Source of the DNA: Alphaproteobacteria bacterium
GTDB taxonomy: Bacteria; Pseudomonadota; Alphaproteobacteria; UBA8366
Reading direction: 5' to 3'
DNA: 64,000 bases
NCBI GenBank assembly: GCA_028281325.1
Contig: JANQKC010000027.1
Coordinates: 186,001 to 250,000 of the forward strand
Below, one piece after another: positions 24,513-33,747 of the stretch. The notes under the pieces are model-generated. The model was not told the DNA's origin, made no database searches, and saw only the letters and a program-made list of their open reading frames with translations. A program made the translations under genes and the position numbers. Numbering within the stretch: the stretch's first letter is position 1; every line of letters starts with the position of its first letter.

Positions 24513-24751
24513 GATCTACCCGCGCATAATGCTGCAATCAAAATAATCATGAATAAGCAGCTATCCCCCAAACAGTCGGGAACATAACAAAAAAGAAAAA
24601 GAAGAAGCAATAAATAAAAAACGTCCCAACTAAGAGTAGGAAAAAGAGTTTTGCACGATTCAACTATCGTAAAGATCGGATTCTACTGCAAATGCAAATG
24701 CAGATATCGGCCCCCGCTGCAGAGCCGACGGAATCGCCGCCAAGCGGCGAC

Positions 24752-24764
24752 GGCAAGAAATGCC
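24752..24764. promoter_or_regulatory. FlbD/ftr-like inverted repeat upstream of flgF
   Basis: GGCAA-GAA-ATGCC, one mismatch from the GGCAA-N3-TTGCC pattern found before other sigma-54 promoters here. It is centred about 119 bp before the predicted flgF transcript start, a normal enhancer distance. Confidence 0.5.
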
Positions 24765-24850
24765 CATCGGAGCCTGCACATTTCGACACCATGGGACAGC
24801 CTGGCCATCACGGGCTCTCACAAACATTTGATTTTATTTAACTTCCTGCG

Positions 24851-24866
24851 TGGCACGCCTTCTGCA
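24851..24866 (+). promoter_or_regulatory. Sigma-54 promoter of flgF-flgG-flgA-flgH
   Basis: TGGCACG-CCTT-CTGCA matches the sigma-54 consensus TGGCACG-N4-TTGCA except one base, with GG and GC in the required -24 and -12 positions. The flgF ATG lies 36 bp downstream. Confidence 0.85.
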
Positions 24867-24901
24867 GCAGGTTACGCAAAAGCTAACGATTGCGCAGAGC
24901 C

Positions 24902-25627
24902 ATGGAATCACCGGCCCTTATCACACTCTCCCGCCAGCTCACGCTACGTCGTGAAATGGATGTCGTCGCAAACAACATCGCGAACATGAACACGCCGTCC
25001 TTCAAGGGCGAACAGATGATGTTCGTGGAGTATCTCGTCAAACCGGAGAGAAACCAGCCGCTGTCGTTCGTCCAGGATTTCGGCATGGTCCGCGACATGA
25101 CCGAGGGGCCGCTGGCACCGACCAACAATCCGCTCGACATCGCGATTTCCGGCGACGGCTTCTTTACCGTCGATACGGAGAACGGCGCGCGTTACACGCG
25201 CTCCGGACGCTTCCAACTGGATCAGGATGGACAAGTCACAAATCAACTGGGTCAACCTCTCCTGACGCAAGACGGCCAGCCCATCGTCGTTCCGCCCGGG
25301 TCCGGGCCGATCACGATCGCCTCCGACGGCACATTTTCCGCCGGCACCGACACCTTCGGCACGATTGGCATCGTGACGTTCGATAACCCACGGGACATGA
25401 AACGCGAAGCCAACAATCTGTTCAACACGGACGAACCGCCGCAGCCCGCGATCGACAGCCAGATCATGCAAGGCATGCTGGAAGAATCGAACGTCAGCGG
25501 CATCGCCGAAATGACGCGGATGATCGAAATCCATCGGCGGTATACGAGCAATCAGCGTTTGATGCAGCAAGAACACGACCGCATCCGCCGCAGCATCACC
25601 AAGCTGACCGGGACGCAAAACAACTAA
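24902..25627 (+). CDS. flgF: Flagellar proximal rod protein FlgF
   Basis: A 241-residue rod protein with N-terminal TLRREMDVVANNIANMNTPSF, the central NPLDIAISGDGFFTVDTENG and C-terminal GIAEMTRMIEIHRRYTSNQR. The track begins at a TTG four codons upstream; ATG 24902 gives the usual FlgF start (MESPALITLSRQ). First gene of a sigma-54-driven operon with flgG, flgA and flgH. Confidence 0.95.
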   Translation: MESPALITLSRQLTLRREMDVVANNIANMNTPSFKGEQMMFVEYLVKPERNQPLSFVQDFGMVRDMTEGPLAPTNNPLDIAISGDGFFTVDTENGARYTRSGRFQLDQDGQVTNQLGQPLLTQDGQPIVVPPGSGPITIASDGTFSAGTDTFGTIGIVTFDNPRDMKREANNLFNTDEPPQPAIDSQIMQGMLEESNVSGIAEMTRMIEIHRRYTSNQRLMQQEHDRIRRSITKLTGTQNN

Positions 25628-25665
25628 TGCAAAAGATCAAGCAGGACAGGATTTAGGGAAAGCAC

Positions 25666-26451
25666 ATGCGATCACTCAGCATCGGCGCAACGGGCATGCT
25701 GGCCCAACAGCTCAATGTGGAAGTCATTTCGCACAACATCGCGAACATGAACACCACCGCCTACACCAGGCGGCGCGTCGAGTTCCAGGATCTTCTGTAT
25801 CAGAACATGCGGCGCACGGGCTCTCAATCCGCCGACGACGGGTCGATCGTTCCCGCCGGCGTCCAGGTCGGGCTCGGCGTAAAGACCGCAGCGGTCTACC
25901 GCATCACCGAACAAGGCAACCTGACCCTGACGGAAAACAATCTGGACATGGCGATCAACGGCGAAGGGTATTATCAGATAACCCTGCCGAACGGCGACAC
26001 CGCCTACACGCGGTCCGGCGCCTTTCAGCTTGGCGAGGACGGCAGCATCGTCACGGTCGACGGTTTCGCCGTGCAGCCGGGCATCACGATCCCGGCCAAC
26101 GCGATCGACATCACCGTCAACGCCAGCGGCGAAGTGCTGGTCACGCTGGACGGTCAGGTCGCGCCTCAGAATGTGGGGCAGATACAACTGGCGACATTCT
26201 CCAATGAAGCGGGCTTGCTTGCGATCGGCGATAACCTGTTCGTCGAAACGCCCGCGTCCGGCGCGGCGTCGACCGGAACGCCGGCGTCCGACGGGTTCGG
26301 CAGCTTGCAGCAAGGATTTCTCGAAACATCGAACGTCAACGTGGTGGAGGAGATCACCAACCTGATCACCGCCCAGCGCGCCTATGAAATGAATTCGAAG
26401 GTCATCGAAACGTCCGACCAGATGATGGCGACCGTTTCGAACATCCGCTAG
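25666..26451 (+). CDS. flgG: Flagellar distal rod protein FlgG
   Basis: A 261-residue protein, the family's usual length, with MRSLSIGATGMLAQQLNVEV, NIANMNTTAYTRRRVEFQDL near the N-terminus and NVNVVEEITNLITAQRAYEM at the C-terminus. Those are FlgG hallmarks. It lies 38 bp after flgF. Confidence 0.96.
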   Translation: MRSLSIGATGMLAQQLNVEVISHNIANMNTTAYTRRRVEFQDLLYQNMRRTGSQSADDGSIVPAGVQVGLGVKTAAVYRITEQGNLTLTENNLDMAINGEGYYQITLPNGDTAYTRSGAFQLGEDGSIVTVDGFAVQPGITIPANAIDITVNASGEVLVTLDGQVAPQNVGQIQLATFSNEAGLLAIGDNLFVETPASGAASTGTPASDGFGSLQQGFLETSNVNVVEEITNLITAQRAYEMNSKVIETSDQMMATVSNIR

Positions 26452-26474
26452 GCCCGATAGGAAACCCAGCCGAC

Positions 26475-27482
26475 ATGGCGCAGACCGAACCCACCCGACC
26501 ATCGATAAGACTGCCGGCAAGATTGCTGGCCGTGTCGGCGGGTGGCCTTTTGCTCGCGGCGATGCAGACCAACGCGGACGCGGCGTCGCTCCGGTCGCAT
26601 ACCATCGTGCACGGCGACATGGTGCGCCTCGGCGACTTGTTCGACGACGCCGGCGCCAAGAGCGAGGCGCTCGTCCTGCGCGCGCCGGCCCCCGGCCGCA
26701 AGATGACCGTCGAGGGCCGCTGGCTTCGCAGTTTGGCGCGCGCCTACCGCCTGAACTGGCAGCCCGCGCCGGGAATCGACCAAACCATCGTGGAACGCAG
26801 CAGCAATCCGGTCGAACACACACAGATACTGGCCGCCGTGCGGCACGCGCTGGAACACCGCGCCGGGCAAACCGGGCCGTTCGACGTGACGCTGGAAACG
26901 CCGTCGCTGACGATCCATCTGCCGATCGATACACCGGCATCGGTATCGGTGCGGCAATTGCGCCTCGACAAACGGAGCTTGCGCTTCACCGCAACCTTGC
27001 TGGCCCCCGCCGACCAACCCGGCGCCCGCACCGTCCCGATCGCCGGACGCGTCCACCCCTTGGTGAGCGTCCCGGTGCTGGCGCGCCGCCTACGGAGCGG
27101 CGACATCATCCGCAAGGACGATATCAAGCAGCAGATGATGCGCCGCAGCAGAATTGGAAACACGACGGTGCTGGACCCGGAGAAGATCGTCGGTATGGGC
27201 GCCCGCCGCACGCTGCGCATCGACATGCCGGTGCGGCGCGGCGATATCCGCGAACCGGTTCTCGTGGCGCGGCACAGCCTCGTGATCATGAAATACCAAA
27301 CCGCCAACATGGTGATTACGGCGCAAGGCAAAGCGCGCGAAAACGGAACGCGCGGCGAGACCATCCGTATCCAGAACACCGGCAGCGGAAAGACCATAGA
27401 GGGCGTGGTGATCGGCCCCGGCATGGTTGCCGTCGGTACATTCGGAAACATCGGCGCCATCGCAACGAGGCAATCCCGCTAA
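26475..27482 (+). CDS. flgA: Flagellar P-ring assembly chaperone FlgA
   Basis: A 335-residue periplasmic protein with a signal peptide (LLAVSAGGLLLAAMQTNADA) and a C-terminal SAF/ChapFlgA domain (PVLARRLRSGDIIRKDDIKQ, MPVRRGDIREPVLV, GETIRIQNTGSGKTIEGVVI). It chaperones FlgI during P-ring assembly. The stop shares one base with the flgH start (TAATG), so translation is coupled. Confidence 0.93.
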   Translation: MAQTEPTRPSIRLPARLLAVSAGGLLLAAMQTNADAASLRSHTIVHGDMVRLGDLFDDAGAKSEALVLRAPAPGRKMTVEGRWLRSLARAYRLNWQPAPGIDQTIVERSSNPVEHTQILAAVRHALEHRAGQTGPFDVTLETPSLTIHLPIDTPASVSVRQLRLDKRSLRFTATLLAPADQPGARTVPIAGRVHPLVSVPVLARRLRSGDIIRKDDIKQQMMRRSRIGNTTVLDPEKIVGMGARRTLRIDMPVRRGDIREPVLVARHSLVIMKYQTANMVITAQGKARENGTRGETIRIQNTGSGKTIEGVVIGPGMVAVGTFGNIGAIATRQSR

Positions 27483-28243
27483 TGTCGTATCGACCCCGAC
27501 GCGCCATCCGCTATCTGTCCTGCATTCTGTTCGCCGGAACCGTCTTGAGCGGCTGCAACACGCTGCAGCGCCTTGCCGAGGTGGGCGCGGAACCGGAGAT
27601 GTCGAGCATCGAGAACCCGGTCCACAAACCGGGCTATCGACCCGTCAGCATGCCCATGCCCGCCCCCGTGACGGCGCATCGCGAGCCGAACTCCTTGTGG
27701 CGGCCCGGATCGCGCGCCTTTTTCAAGGATTTGCGGGCGACCCGCGTCGGCGACCTGCTGACCGTGGTGATCGAAATCAACGACAAGGGCGAATTGGACA
27801 ACAGCAGCGTCCGCAGCCGGGACAACACGGAAGGCGCCGACGCGCCGGCGATCCTCGGCTACGAAACTTCGTTGAGCAAGGTCCTGCCCGACGCGATCAA
27901 CCCCGGCAATCTGCTGGAACTGTCGTCCAACTCGAACTCCAACGGCGACTCGACGATCGAGCGCGAAGAGGAAATCGATCTCGAACTCGCCGCCGTGGTG
28001 ACCCAGGTTTTGCCAAACGGCAATCTGGTCATCCTCGGCAGGCAGGAAACACGGGTGAATTTCGAAGTCCGCGAACTGCAGATTACCGGCGTCATCCGTC
28101 CGGAAGACATCACCAGTCAAAATACCATCAGCTACGAGAAGATTGCCGAAGCGCGTCTCGCCTACGGCGGACGGGGTTTCATGAGCGACGTCCAACAACC
28201 GCGCTACGGCCAGCAGATCATCGACATCCTGTTCCCATTCTAA
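27482..28243 (+). CDS. flgH: Flagellar L-ring lipoprotein FlgH
   Basis: A 253-residue outer-membrane L-ring protein. The signal ends in the lipobox LSGC (Cys about residue 23), so it should be lipidated. SLWRPGSRAFFKDLRATRVGDLLTVVIEINDK and VLPNGNLVILGRQETRVNFE are conserved FlgH segments, and it ends FGQQIIDILFPF-like (RYGQQIIDILFPF). Last gene of the flgF operon. Confidence 0.95.
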   Translation: MSYRPRRAIRYLSCILFAGTVLSGCNTLQRLAEVGAEPEMSSIENPVHKPGYRPVSMPMPAPVTAHREPNSLWRPGSRAFFKDLRATRVGDLLTVVIEINDKGELDNSSVRSRDNTEGADAPAILGYETSLSKVLPDAINPGNLLELSSNSNSNGDSTIEREEEIDLELAAVVTQVLPNGNLVILGRQETRVNFEVRELQITGVIRPEDITSQNTISYEKIAEARLAYGGRGFMSDVQQPRYGQQIIDILFPF

Positions 28244-28343
28244 TGATACCGGCGCCGGCATGACCTAGGACCAACGAATTCAGGAATTTGCGTCCGTCCT
28301 TATCCTCTCCTCCTCCCCAACGCGCTAGGGCGGCGCAAACAAA

Positions 28344-28381
28344 GAGGCCGGTGTTCCATTGGATCACCGGCCTCGCTTTTT
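28344..28381. terminator. Bidirectional rho-independent terminator between flgH and dksA
   Basis: GAGGCCGGTG and CACCGGCCTC form a perfect 10-bp stem around an 11-base loop, followed by GCTTTTTCT on the plus strand and CTCTTTGTTTG on the minus strand. It serves the converging flgH operon and dksA. Confidence 0.85.
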
Positions 28382-28416
28382 CTGCGGTTTGGGATCGAGC
28401 AGCGTCCCGTCGGGGT

Positions 28417-28836
28417 TCAGTCGTCCCGCCGCGTTCTCTCCAGCCGTTCGTGCCGTTCCTGAGCTTCGAGGCTTAGTGTCGCGATGGGCCGCGCCTCTAG
28501 CCGGCGAAGGGAAATCGGCTCATCGGTTTCTTCGCAATATCCGTAAGTACCCTCGTCGATACGCCGGAGCGCGTCGTCGATCTTGGCAATCAGCTTGCGT
28601 TGCCGATCCCGAGTTCGCAACTCGAGGGATCTGTCGGTTTCCTTCGTCGCCCGATCCGCCATATCGGGTACCGCTAAGCTCTCGCTCTGCAAGTTGCGAA
28701 GAGTCTCGTTCGACTCCTGCAACAATTCGGTGCGCCAAGCGAGGAGCTTAATGCGAAAATACTCACGCTGCCGAGCGTTCATAAATTCTTCCTCTTCGCT
28801 CGGCCTATAATCCGGCGGCAGCAGGGGATTCGACAT
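28417..28836 (-). CDS. dksA: RNA polymerase-binding regulator DksA
   Basis: A 139-residue DksA/TraR protein: helical coiled-coil N-terminus (FRIKLLAWRTELLQESNETL) with DRATKETDRSLELRTRDRQR at the tip, then the C-terminal zinc-finger region YGYCEETDEPISLRRLEARP. Only the first zinc cysteine remains; the others are replaced (PIATLSLEAQERHE), as is usual for alphaproteobacterial DksA. It modulates transcription with ppGpp through the RNA polymerase secondary channel. It lies between flgH and fliX. Confidence 0.92.
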   Translation of the reverse strand: MSNPLLPPDYRPSEEEEFMNARQREYFRIKLLAWRTELLQESNETLRNLQSESLAVPDMADRATKETDRSLELRTRDRQRKLIAKIDDALRRIDEGTYGYCEETDEPISLRRLEARPIATLSLEAQERHERLERTRRDD

Positions 28837-28983
28837 GCGTCACTCCTAGCACGGTACCGACTTACGAGCGGCGCGGAATATAAAGGCCAGGACGGACCTG
28901 AGCAAGCCCCCGGCGACTGAACAATTCTTGAGCAACTTTTGAGCGTGAAATCTACGGCGTGGAACGGGAAAAACCGTCCAAAA

Positions 28984-29412
28984 TCAATTATCTCTTTCGA
29001 ATTTCGCGAGTTCCACTCGAGCGCGCAATTCTATCTCGTCCAAGATCATATTCAACTTAGGATCATCGCTTTGGACACGATGATGCTGAACCAGGGTCGT
29101 AATTCGCTCCAAATCCTGCTTCGCCACCCTGCCCGAAATGATGCCTATTCTCAGCTGATCCAGATTATCCAAGAGATCAACCGCCCATCGGCGCGCCTTT
29201 TTCCGGGCCTCGCCATCCGTCGGGTCATCCACCTCTTGAATGGACAATAACGCATCCACCGAATGCACGGGCGCAACAGTGCCGACCTGCTCCGTCGCAT
29301 CGCGATCGGAGTCCAGATGCCTCGAAAACTGCGTTGTCTGCGCCTTGCCGGTCTTCTCACTGCGCTTAACAGGCGACGCCGTCCGGCTCGGGGCGGTACG
29401 GTCGATTTTCAT
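28984..29412 (-). CDS. fliX: Flagellar assembly regulator FliX
   Basis: A 142-residue protein of the FliX family: a variable Ser/Thr-rich N-terminus, then ALLSIQEVDDPTDGEARKKA, WAVDLLDNLDQLRIGIISG and the C-terminal MILDEIELRARVELAKFER. In Caulobacter FliX controls FlbD activity in response to early basal-body assembly, and it is encoded divergently from flgI as here. FlbD is present at 62125. Confidence 0.92.
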   Translation of the reverse strand: MKIDRTAPSRTASPVKRSEKTGKAQTTQFSRHLDSDRDATEQVGTVAPVHSVDALLSIQEVDDPTDGEARKKARRWAVDLLDNLDQLRIGIISGRVAKQDLERITTLVQHHRVQSDDPKLNMILDEIELRARVELAKFERDN

Positions 29413-29477
29413 GGCCGAAACATACTGTATTTCACCCTAAATAGAAATGCGGTCGCGCGGCGCCGATCCGCCGCAAA

Positions 29478-29492
29478 GGGCAATCTTTGCCC
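29478..29492. promoter_or_regulatory. FlbD/ftr-like perfect inverted repeat upstream of flgI
   Basis: GGGCAA-TCT-TTGCCC is a perfect 6-bp inverted repeat with a 3-base centre, about 148 bp before the predicted flgI transcript start. Confidence 0.65.
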
Positions 29493-29500
29493 ACAGCGTG

Positions 29501-29513
29501 GGCAGGGCTTGCC
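29501..29513. promoter_or_regulatory. Second FlbD/ftr-like inverted repeat upstream of flgI
   Basis: GGCAG-GGC-TTGCC is a one-mismatch copy centred 22 bp (two helical turns) from the preceding site, so the two could be bound on the same DNA face. Confidence 0.5.
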
Positions 29514-29605
29514 GAAACCACTGAGCGGCCCCGTTGGGCCCGTCCCGCACAAATAAATTTCTATTTTATTCCAATTAGTTGAAGATATTTTCCGATCCCT
29601 GATCC

Positions 29606-29621
29606 TGGCACGGCCTTCGCT
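29606..29621 (+). promoter_or_regulatory. Sigma-54 promoter of flgI operon
   Basis: TGGCACG-GCCT-TCGCT keeps a full -24 box and the essential GC at -12, with one mismatch in the -12 box. The flgI ATG is 42 bp downstream. Confidence 0.8.
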
Positions 29622-29662
29622 ATGTAAACGGCAATATTCCCTGGCGCCGGTCCGAAGGTTCA

Positions 29663-30826
29663 ATGACGCAGAATAAGTTCCTATCCCCGAAAAAGGCCTG
29701 GCATTGCACATGTCGAGTCGCCGTGCGGCTTGCCGTCTGCGTCCTGACGCTGGCGTTCCTGTGGACAACGGATGCAGCCGCCCAGGCACGGATCAAGGAT
29801 ATCGTCGATTTCGAAGGCGTCCGCGAGAACCTGCTGGTCGGCTACGGACTGGTCGTCGGACTGAACGGGACGGGCGACAGTCTCAACAGCGCGGTGTTCA
29901 CCCGGGAAAGCCTGATCGGCATGCTCGAACGGCTCGGCGTCAACGCGCGCGACAACAACCTACAGACCAACAACGTCGCGGCCGTCATGGTGACGGCCAC
30001 GCTGCCGCCTTTCGCGCGGCAAGGCAGCCGAATCGACGTCAGCGTTTCCGCGCTGGGCGACGCGCAAAATCTGTTGGGCGGGACATTGCTGGTGACCCCC
30101 CTGCTCGGCGCCGACGGCGAAGTCTATTCGGTGGCGCAGGGCAGCCTGCAGGTCGGTGGATTTACCGCACAAGGCGCGGCGGAAACCATCACGAAAGGCG
30201 TCCCGACAAGCGCCCGAATCCCCAACGGCGCGATCGTCGAGCGGGAAATTCCCTTCCGCCTCGCCGGCATGAAGCAAGTGCGTCTGTCGTTGCGCAACCC
30301 CGATTTCACCACCGCGCGCCGTATTGCCCGCGCGGTCAACGCCTTCGTCGGCGAGCGGTCAGCCCGCGTCACCGACCCGGCAACCGTCGAGTTGAACGTT
30401 CCCAACTCCTATAAGAACGCGGTCGTCGAATTGCTGACCGATGTCGAACAGCTTCGCGTCGAACCCGACACCATCGCCAAGGTCGTGATCGACGAACAGG
30501 CCGGCGTGATCGTGATGGGCGAGAATGTCCGCATCAGCACGGTGGCCATCGCGCAAGGCAGCTTGACGATCCGCATCACCGAGACGCCGCAAGTATCGCA
30601 ACCGCAACCGTTCTCCAACACCGGCGACACGGCCATCGTCGACCGGACCGAGGTTCAGATCGAAGAAGGCGAGGATCGGAAACTGGGCGTGCTGAACAAC
30701 GGCGTGACGTTGCAGGAACTGGTCAACGGCATCAACGCATTGGGGATCGGCCCGCGCGACATGATCACGATCCTGCAGGCCATCAAGGCAGCCGGCGCGC
30801 TGCAGGCGGAAATCGAGGTTCTATGA
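29663..30826 (+). CDS. flgI: Flagellar P-ring protein FlgI
   Basis: A 387-residue periplasmic protein with a signal peptide (VAVRLAVCVLTLAFLWTTDAAA) and the FlgI core ARIKDIVDFEGVRENLLVGY, GLVVGLNGTGDS, and NVAAVMVTATLPPFARQGSR. It forms the P-ring around the rod. Its stop overlaps the next start (ATGATGA). First gene of flgI-flgJ-flgN-like-flgK-flgL. Confidence 0.96.
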   Translation: MTQNKFLSPKKAWHCTCRVAVRLAVCVLTLAFLWTTDAAAQARIKDIVDFEGVRENLLVGYGLVVGLNGTGDSLNSAVFTRESLIGMLERLGVNARDNNLQTNNVAAVMVTATLPPFARQGSRIDVSVSALGDAQNLLGGTLLVTPLLGADGEVYSVAQGSLQVGGFTAQGAAETITKGVPTSARIPNGAIVEREIPFRLAGMKQVRLSLRNPDFTTARRIARAVNAFVGERSARVTDPATVELNVPNSYKNAVVELLTDVEQLRVEPDTIAKVVIDEQAGVIVMGENVRISTVAIAQGSLTIRITETPQVSQPQPFSNTGDTAIVDRTEVQIEEGEDRKLGVLNNGVTLQELVNGINALGIGPRDMITILQAIKAAGALQAEIEVL

Positions 30827-31152
30827 TGAACAGCCCCGTTTCGATCGACCAGGTCACGCAATCGCTGACATCGTCCCGCGCGCCCCAGATGGACCGTCTC
30901 AAAGGCGCATCCGACGAGGAAATCCGCAAGGCTGCCGAGGAATTCGAAGGTTTCTTCGTTTCCATGATGCTGGAAAGCATGTTCGCCGGCATCAAGACCG
31001 ATTCGATGTTCGGCGGCGGCCAGGGCGAGGAGGTCTTCCGCTCGATGCTGCTGCAGGAATACGGCAAGTCGATATCCCAAAGCGATGGATTCGGGATCGC
31101 CGATTCCGTTCAACGCGAAATCCTGAAATTGCAGGAGGTGCAGGACTCATGA
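30823..31152 (+). CDS. flgJ: Rod-binding/capping protein FlgJ (N-terminal domain only)
   Basis: A 109-residue protein equal to the N-terminal rod-cap half of enterobacterial FlgJ: EIRKAAEEFEGFFVSMMLES, then FGGGQGEEVFRSMLLQEYGK. The muramidase half is absent, as usual in alphaproteobacteria, so a separate peptidoglycan hydrolase must open the wall. Overlaps flgI upstream and the next gene downstream by 4 bp. Confidence 0.88.
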   Translation: MMNSPVSIDQVTQSLTSSRAPQMDRLKGASDEEIRKAAEEFEGFFVSMMLESMFAGIKTDSMFGGGQGEEVFRSMLLQEYGKSISQSDGFGIADSVQREILKLQEVQDS

Positions 31153-31595
31153 CACCGAACGAAATGACCCGCCGCGCGGTCGATGCGACGCTGTCGTTGA
31201 CCGACGTTATCGATGAGGAAAACAAGGCGCTGGCACAGGCCCGCGTCGAACGCGTTACAGCGCTCCAGGACGCGAAGCAGACGGCCGCGGACGTGTTCGA
31301 AGCCCGCATCCGGGAACTGAAGGACAATCCGGCCTTCCTTACGCAAGCGGCGCCGGCCATGCGCACCCAGCTGGAAACCGCAAAGCGGCGCCTCGACGAA
31401 GTGGCGACGGTCAATATCAATGCCCTTCGATCCGCCATCGAATTGAACAAGCGGTTGGCGCAACGGATCGCACAGTCGGCCGACCATCAGCGCGTCAGCG
31501 CATCGGGCTACACCAAGACCGGCGCCGCCGCCGCGAGCCAGTCCACCCATCACCTCAACGACCCGATGCCGATATCGCTGAACGAAACCCTTTGA
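31149..31595 (+). CDS. FlgN-like export chaperone candidate
   Basis: A 148-residue helical protein with a long charged coiled coil (DVIDEENKALAQARVERVTA, AAPAMRTQLETAKRRLDEVA) and a Ser/Thr-rich tail. Size, helix content and the position directly before flgK and flgL suggest the FlgN chaperone for the hook-filament junction proteins. Sequence identity to enteric FlgN is not obvious by eye, so the name is tentative. Confidence 0.6.
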   Translation: MTPNEMTRRAVDATLSLTDVIDEENKALAQARVERVTALQDAKQTAADVFEARIRELKDNPAFLTQAAPAMRTQLETAKRRLDEVATVNINALRSAIELNKRLAQRIAQSADHQRVSASGYTKTGAAAASQSTHHLNDPMPISLNETL

Positions 31596-31623
31596 TCTCC
31601 GGCCGGACCAATCGAGATAGATC

Positions 31624-33735
31624 ATGTCACTCTCCCTGGCCCTTCGAAGCGCCCTTAGCGGACTAAGCGCCGCCCAGACCGCGATCCAGGTCACGTCGGA
31701 CAACGTGACCAATGCGAACACGCCCGGCCATACGCGCAAATTCATCGAGAACCAATCGCGGCTCATCGCCTCGCAGGGCGCTGGGGTCGATACCGGAATC
31801 ATTTCGCGCGAGGTCGACGCGTTTCTGCTGTCGCAGATCCGAGATCAGCAAAGCACCGTCGGTCAGTTAACGGTGCGCGACCGGTTCCTGGCGCAGATCC
31901 AGAATATGTTCGGGTCGCCGGAAACCAATCGCACAGTTTCCAGTTCACTGAACGACCTCAAGACATCCTTCGAAGCGCTTGCCGCGACACCGGAGTCGCA
32001 AGCCAACGCCTCCGATGTCGTCAATGTTGCCCGGCAAACGGTGAAGCTTTTCAACGACCTCAGCAACACCATTCAAGAGCTCCGGGCAGACGCCGACCAG
32101 GAAATCGAGCGGATCGTGACGCAACTCGACAGCCGCTTCGAGATCGTCGCGGAATTGAATGTCCAGATCGCCAATGCGGAAATCCTCAACCAGTCTTCCG
32201 CGGCGTTGCGCGACGAACGGGACCGCGCCCTTGCCGAAATCGCGACAAACATCGATATCAGGATCGTCGAACAGAATGACGGAACCGTCAGCCTTTTCTC
32301 CGCCGGCGGCCGACTCCTGGTCGACCGTGGATCGGCGCTCGACATAAGCCACGATTCAGCCTCGCAGGTAAGCGCGAGCATCGCCTATGTCGATCCGGAC
32401 GACCCCGCCTATCCGGGCGCCATCAACGGCATCTTCGTCAACGGCTCCACCGCGGCGGCGGACGATATCACGGACGAAATCCGGGGCGGCAGCCTCAAAG
32501 CGCTGATCGACATGCGCGATACGGAACTCCCGAACCTGCAACGGGAAATGGACGAACTCGCGCAAACCTTGATCTCCGAAATCAACAAAGCCCACAACGC
32601 CGGCACCGCCTATCCGCCGCCGTCGACGCTGACCGGCAGCCAATCCTTCGGATCGACCGACGTATTTTCGGCAACCGGCAGCGTCCGGGTCGCGGTCCTC
32701 GACCAAACGACGGGAGTCGTGGTCGAGACATTGGATATTGCGCTCGGCGCCATGACGACGGTCGACGACCTGCGAACCGCAATCAACGGCATGACCAACG
32801 TGACGGCCACGTTCAACGCCGCCGGAAAGCTTGTCGTGTCGGCGGGCTCGGCAGGACAGGGCATCGCCATCAATGAGTTGGACAGCGCGGTGACGACGGT
32901 CGGCGGGGAAACGCGCGGTGTTTCCCACTATTTCGGCCTCAACGATCTTTTTCAGGCAAGCGTCGACAGCACAGCCTACGACTCTTTCTCCAGTGCCCGG
33001 GTCAACGACAGCACCGCCGCGCTCGGTCTCACCGGCACGCTGTCCTTCGCCGCCGCCGGCCTGTCGACCACGGTCGGCTACACCGCCGGGCAGAGCCTCG
33101 ACACGATCGCCGCCAACATCACCGCAAATGGAACGCTCGCCGGCGCCAACATATCGGCCCGGGTTGTGGATGACGGATCCGGCCGCCGCCTTGTCGTCGA
33201 GGATACCGACGGCAACAACTTCGTCATGACCGATTCCGCCGCGCTGTTGTCGTCACTCGGCGTGACCAATGATTCGACAAGTGTTTCCAACGTCATGACC
33301 GTGCGCAGTGATATCGTCTCGAACCAAGCGCTGGTCGCGCGCGGCACGTTGAGCAGCGCGGGCGGCCTTGCGGCGGGCGACGACGGGTTGACCGTCGGCG
33401 ACGGGACCGCGGCGGCCCAGCTCGCGGCCGTCTTCGATGCGACCATTGACTTCGGAAGCGCCGGCGGACTCACCGGGACGTCGAACACCCTATCGGAATA
33501 TGCGGCGACGATCATATCGGTTCAGGCGGCAATGGCGTCGAACACATCCAGCGAGCTGAACTTCAACTCGTCCTTCCTGGAAACGCTGGAGTTCCGGAAC
33601 GGCTCGATCTCGGGGGTCAATATCGACGAAGAACTCGCCAACCTGATCGTCTTCGAGCAGGCCTTCAATGCGTCGGCCCGGGTCATTACCGTCGCGTCCG
33701 AGCTGCTCGACGAACTGGTCAACATCGTGCGATAA
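31624..33735 (+). CDS. flgK: Hook-filament junction protein FlgK (HAP1)
   Basis: A 703-residue protein with ALRSALSGLSAAQTAIQVTS and NVTNANTPGHTRKFIENQSR at the N-terminus and VNIDEELANLIVFEQAFNAS at the C-terminus, both FlgK signatures. Residues about 340-600 form a Ser/Thr/Ala-rich variable region longer than in enteric FlgK. Followed by flgL after 12 bp. Confidence 0.95.
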   Translation: MSLSLALRSALSGLSAAQTAIQVTSDNVTNANTPGHTRKFIENQSRLIASQGAGVDTGIISREVDAFLLSQIRDQQSTVGQLTVRDRFLAQIQNMFGSPETNRTVSSSLNDLKTSFEALAATPESQANASDVVNVARQTVKLFNDLSNTIQELRADADQEIERIVTQLDSRFEIVAELNVQIANAEILNQSSAALRDERDRALAEIATNIDIRIVEQNDGTVSLFSAGGRLLVDRGSALDISHDSASQVSASIAYVDPDDPAYPGAINGIFVNGSTAAADDITDEIRGGSLKALIDMRDTELPNLQREMDELAQTLISEINKAHNAGTAYPPPSTLTGSQSFGSTDVFSATGSVRVAVLDQTTGVVVETLDIALGAMTTVDDLRTAINGMTNVTATFNAAGKLVVSAGSAGQGIAINELDSAVTTVGGETRGVSHYFGLNDLFQASVDSTAYDSFSSARVNDSTAALGLTGTLSFAAAGLSTTVGYTAGQSLDTIAANITANGTLAGANISARVVDDGSGRRLVVEDTDGNNFVMTDSAALLSSLGVTNDSTSVSNVMTVRSDIVSNQALVARGTLSSAGGLAAGDDGLTVGDGTAAAQLAAVFDATIDFGSAGGLTGTSNTLSEYAATIISVQAAMASNTSSELNFNSSFLETLEFRNGSISGVNIDEELANLIVFEQAFNASARVITVASELLDELVNIVR

Positions 33736-33747
33736 CGGAGCGAATAG

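Larger units (their letters stand above)
24513..24901. other. 389-bp divergent region between fliL and flgF
   Basis: The left part (24513-24700), next to fliL, is A-rich with no clear sigma-54 match on the minus strand, so the fliL promoter is not identified. The right part holds the FlbD-like site and sigma-54 promoter of flgF listed separately. A 7-bp GC hairpin (TCGCCGC-CAA-GCGGCGA, 24734-24750) has no T-run. Confidence 0.5.

Noticed and set aside
24734-24750. GC hairpin between fliL and flgF as a terminator
   Set aside because: No T-run follows on either strand.
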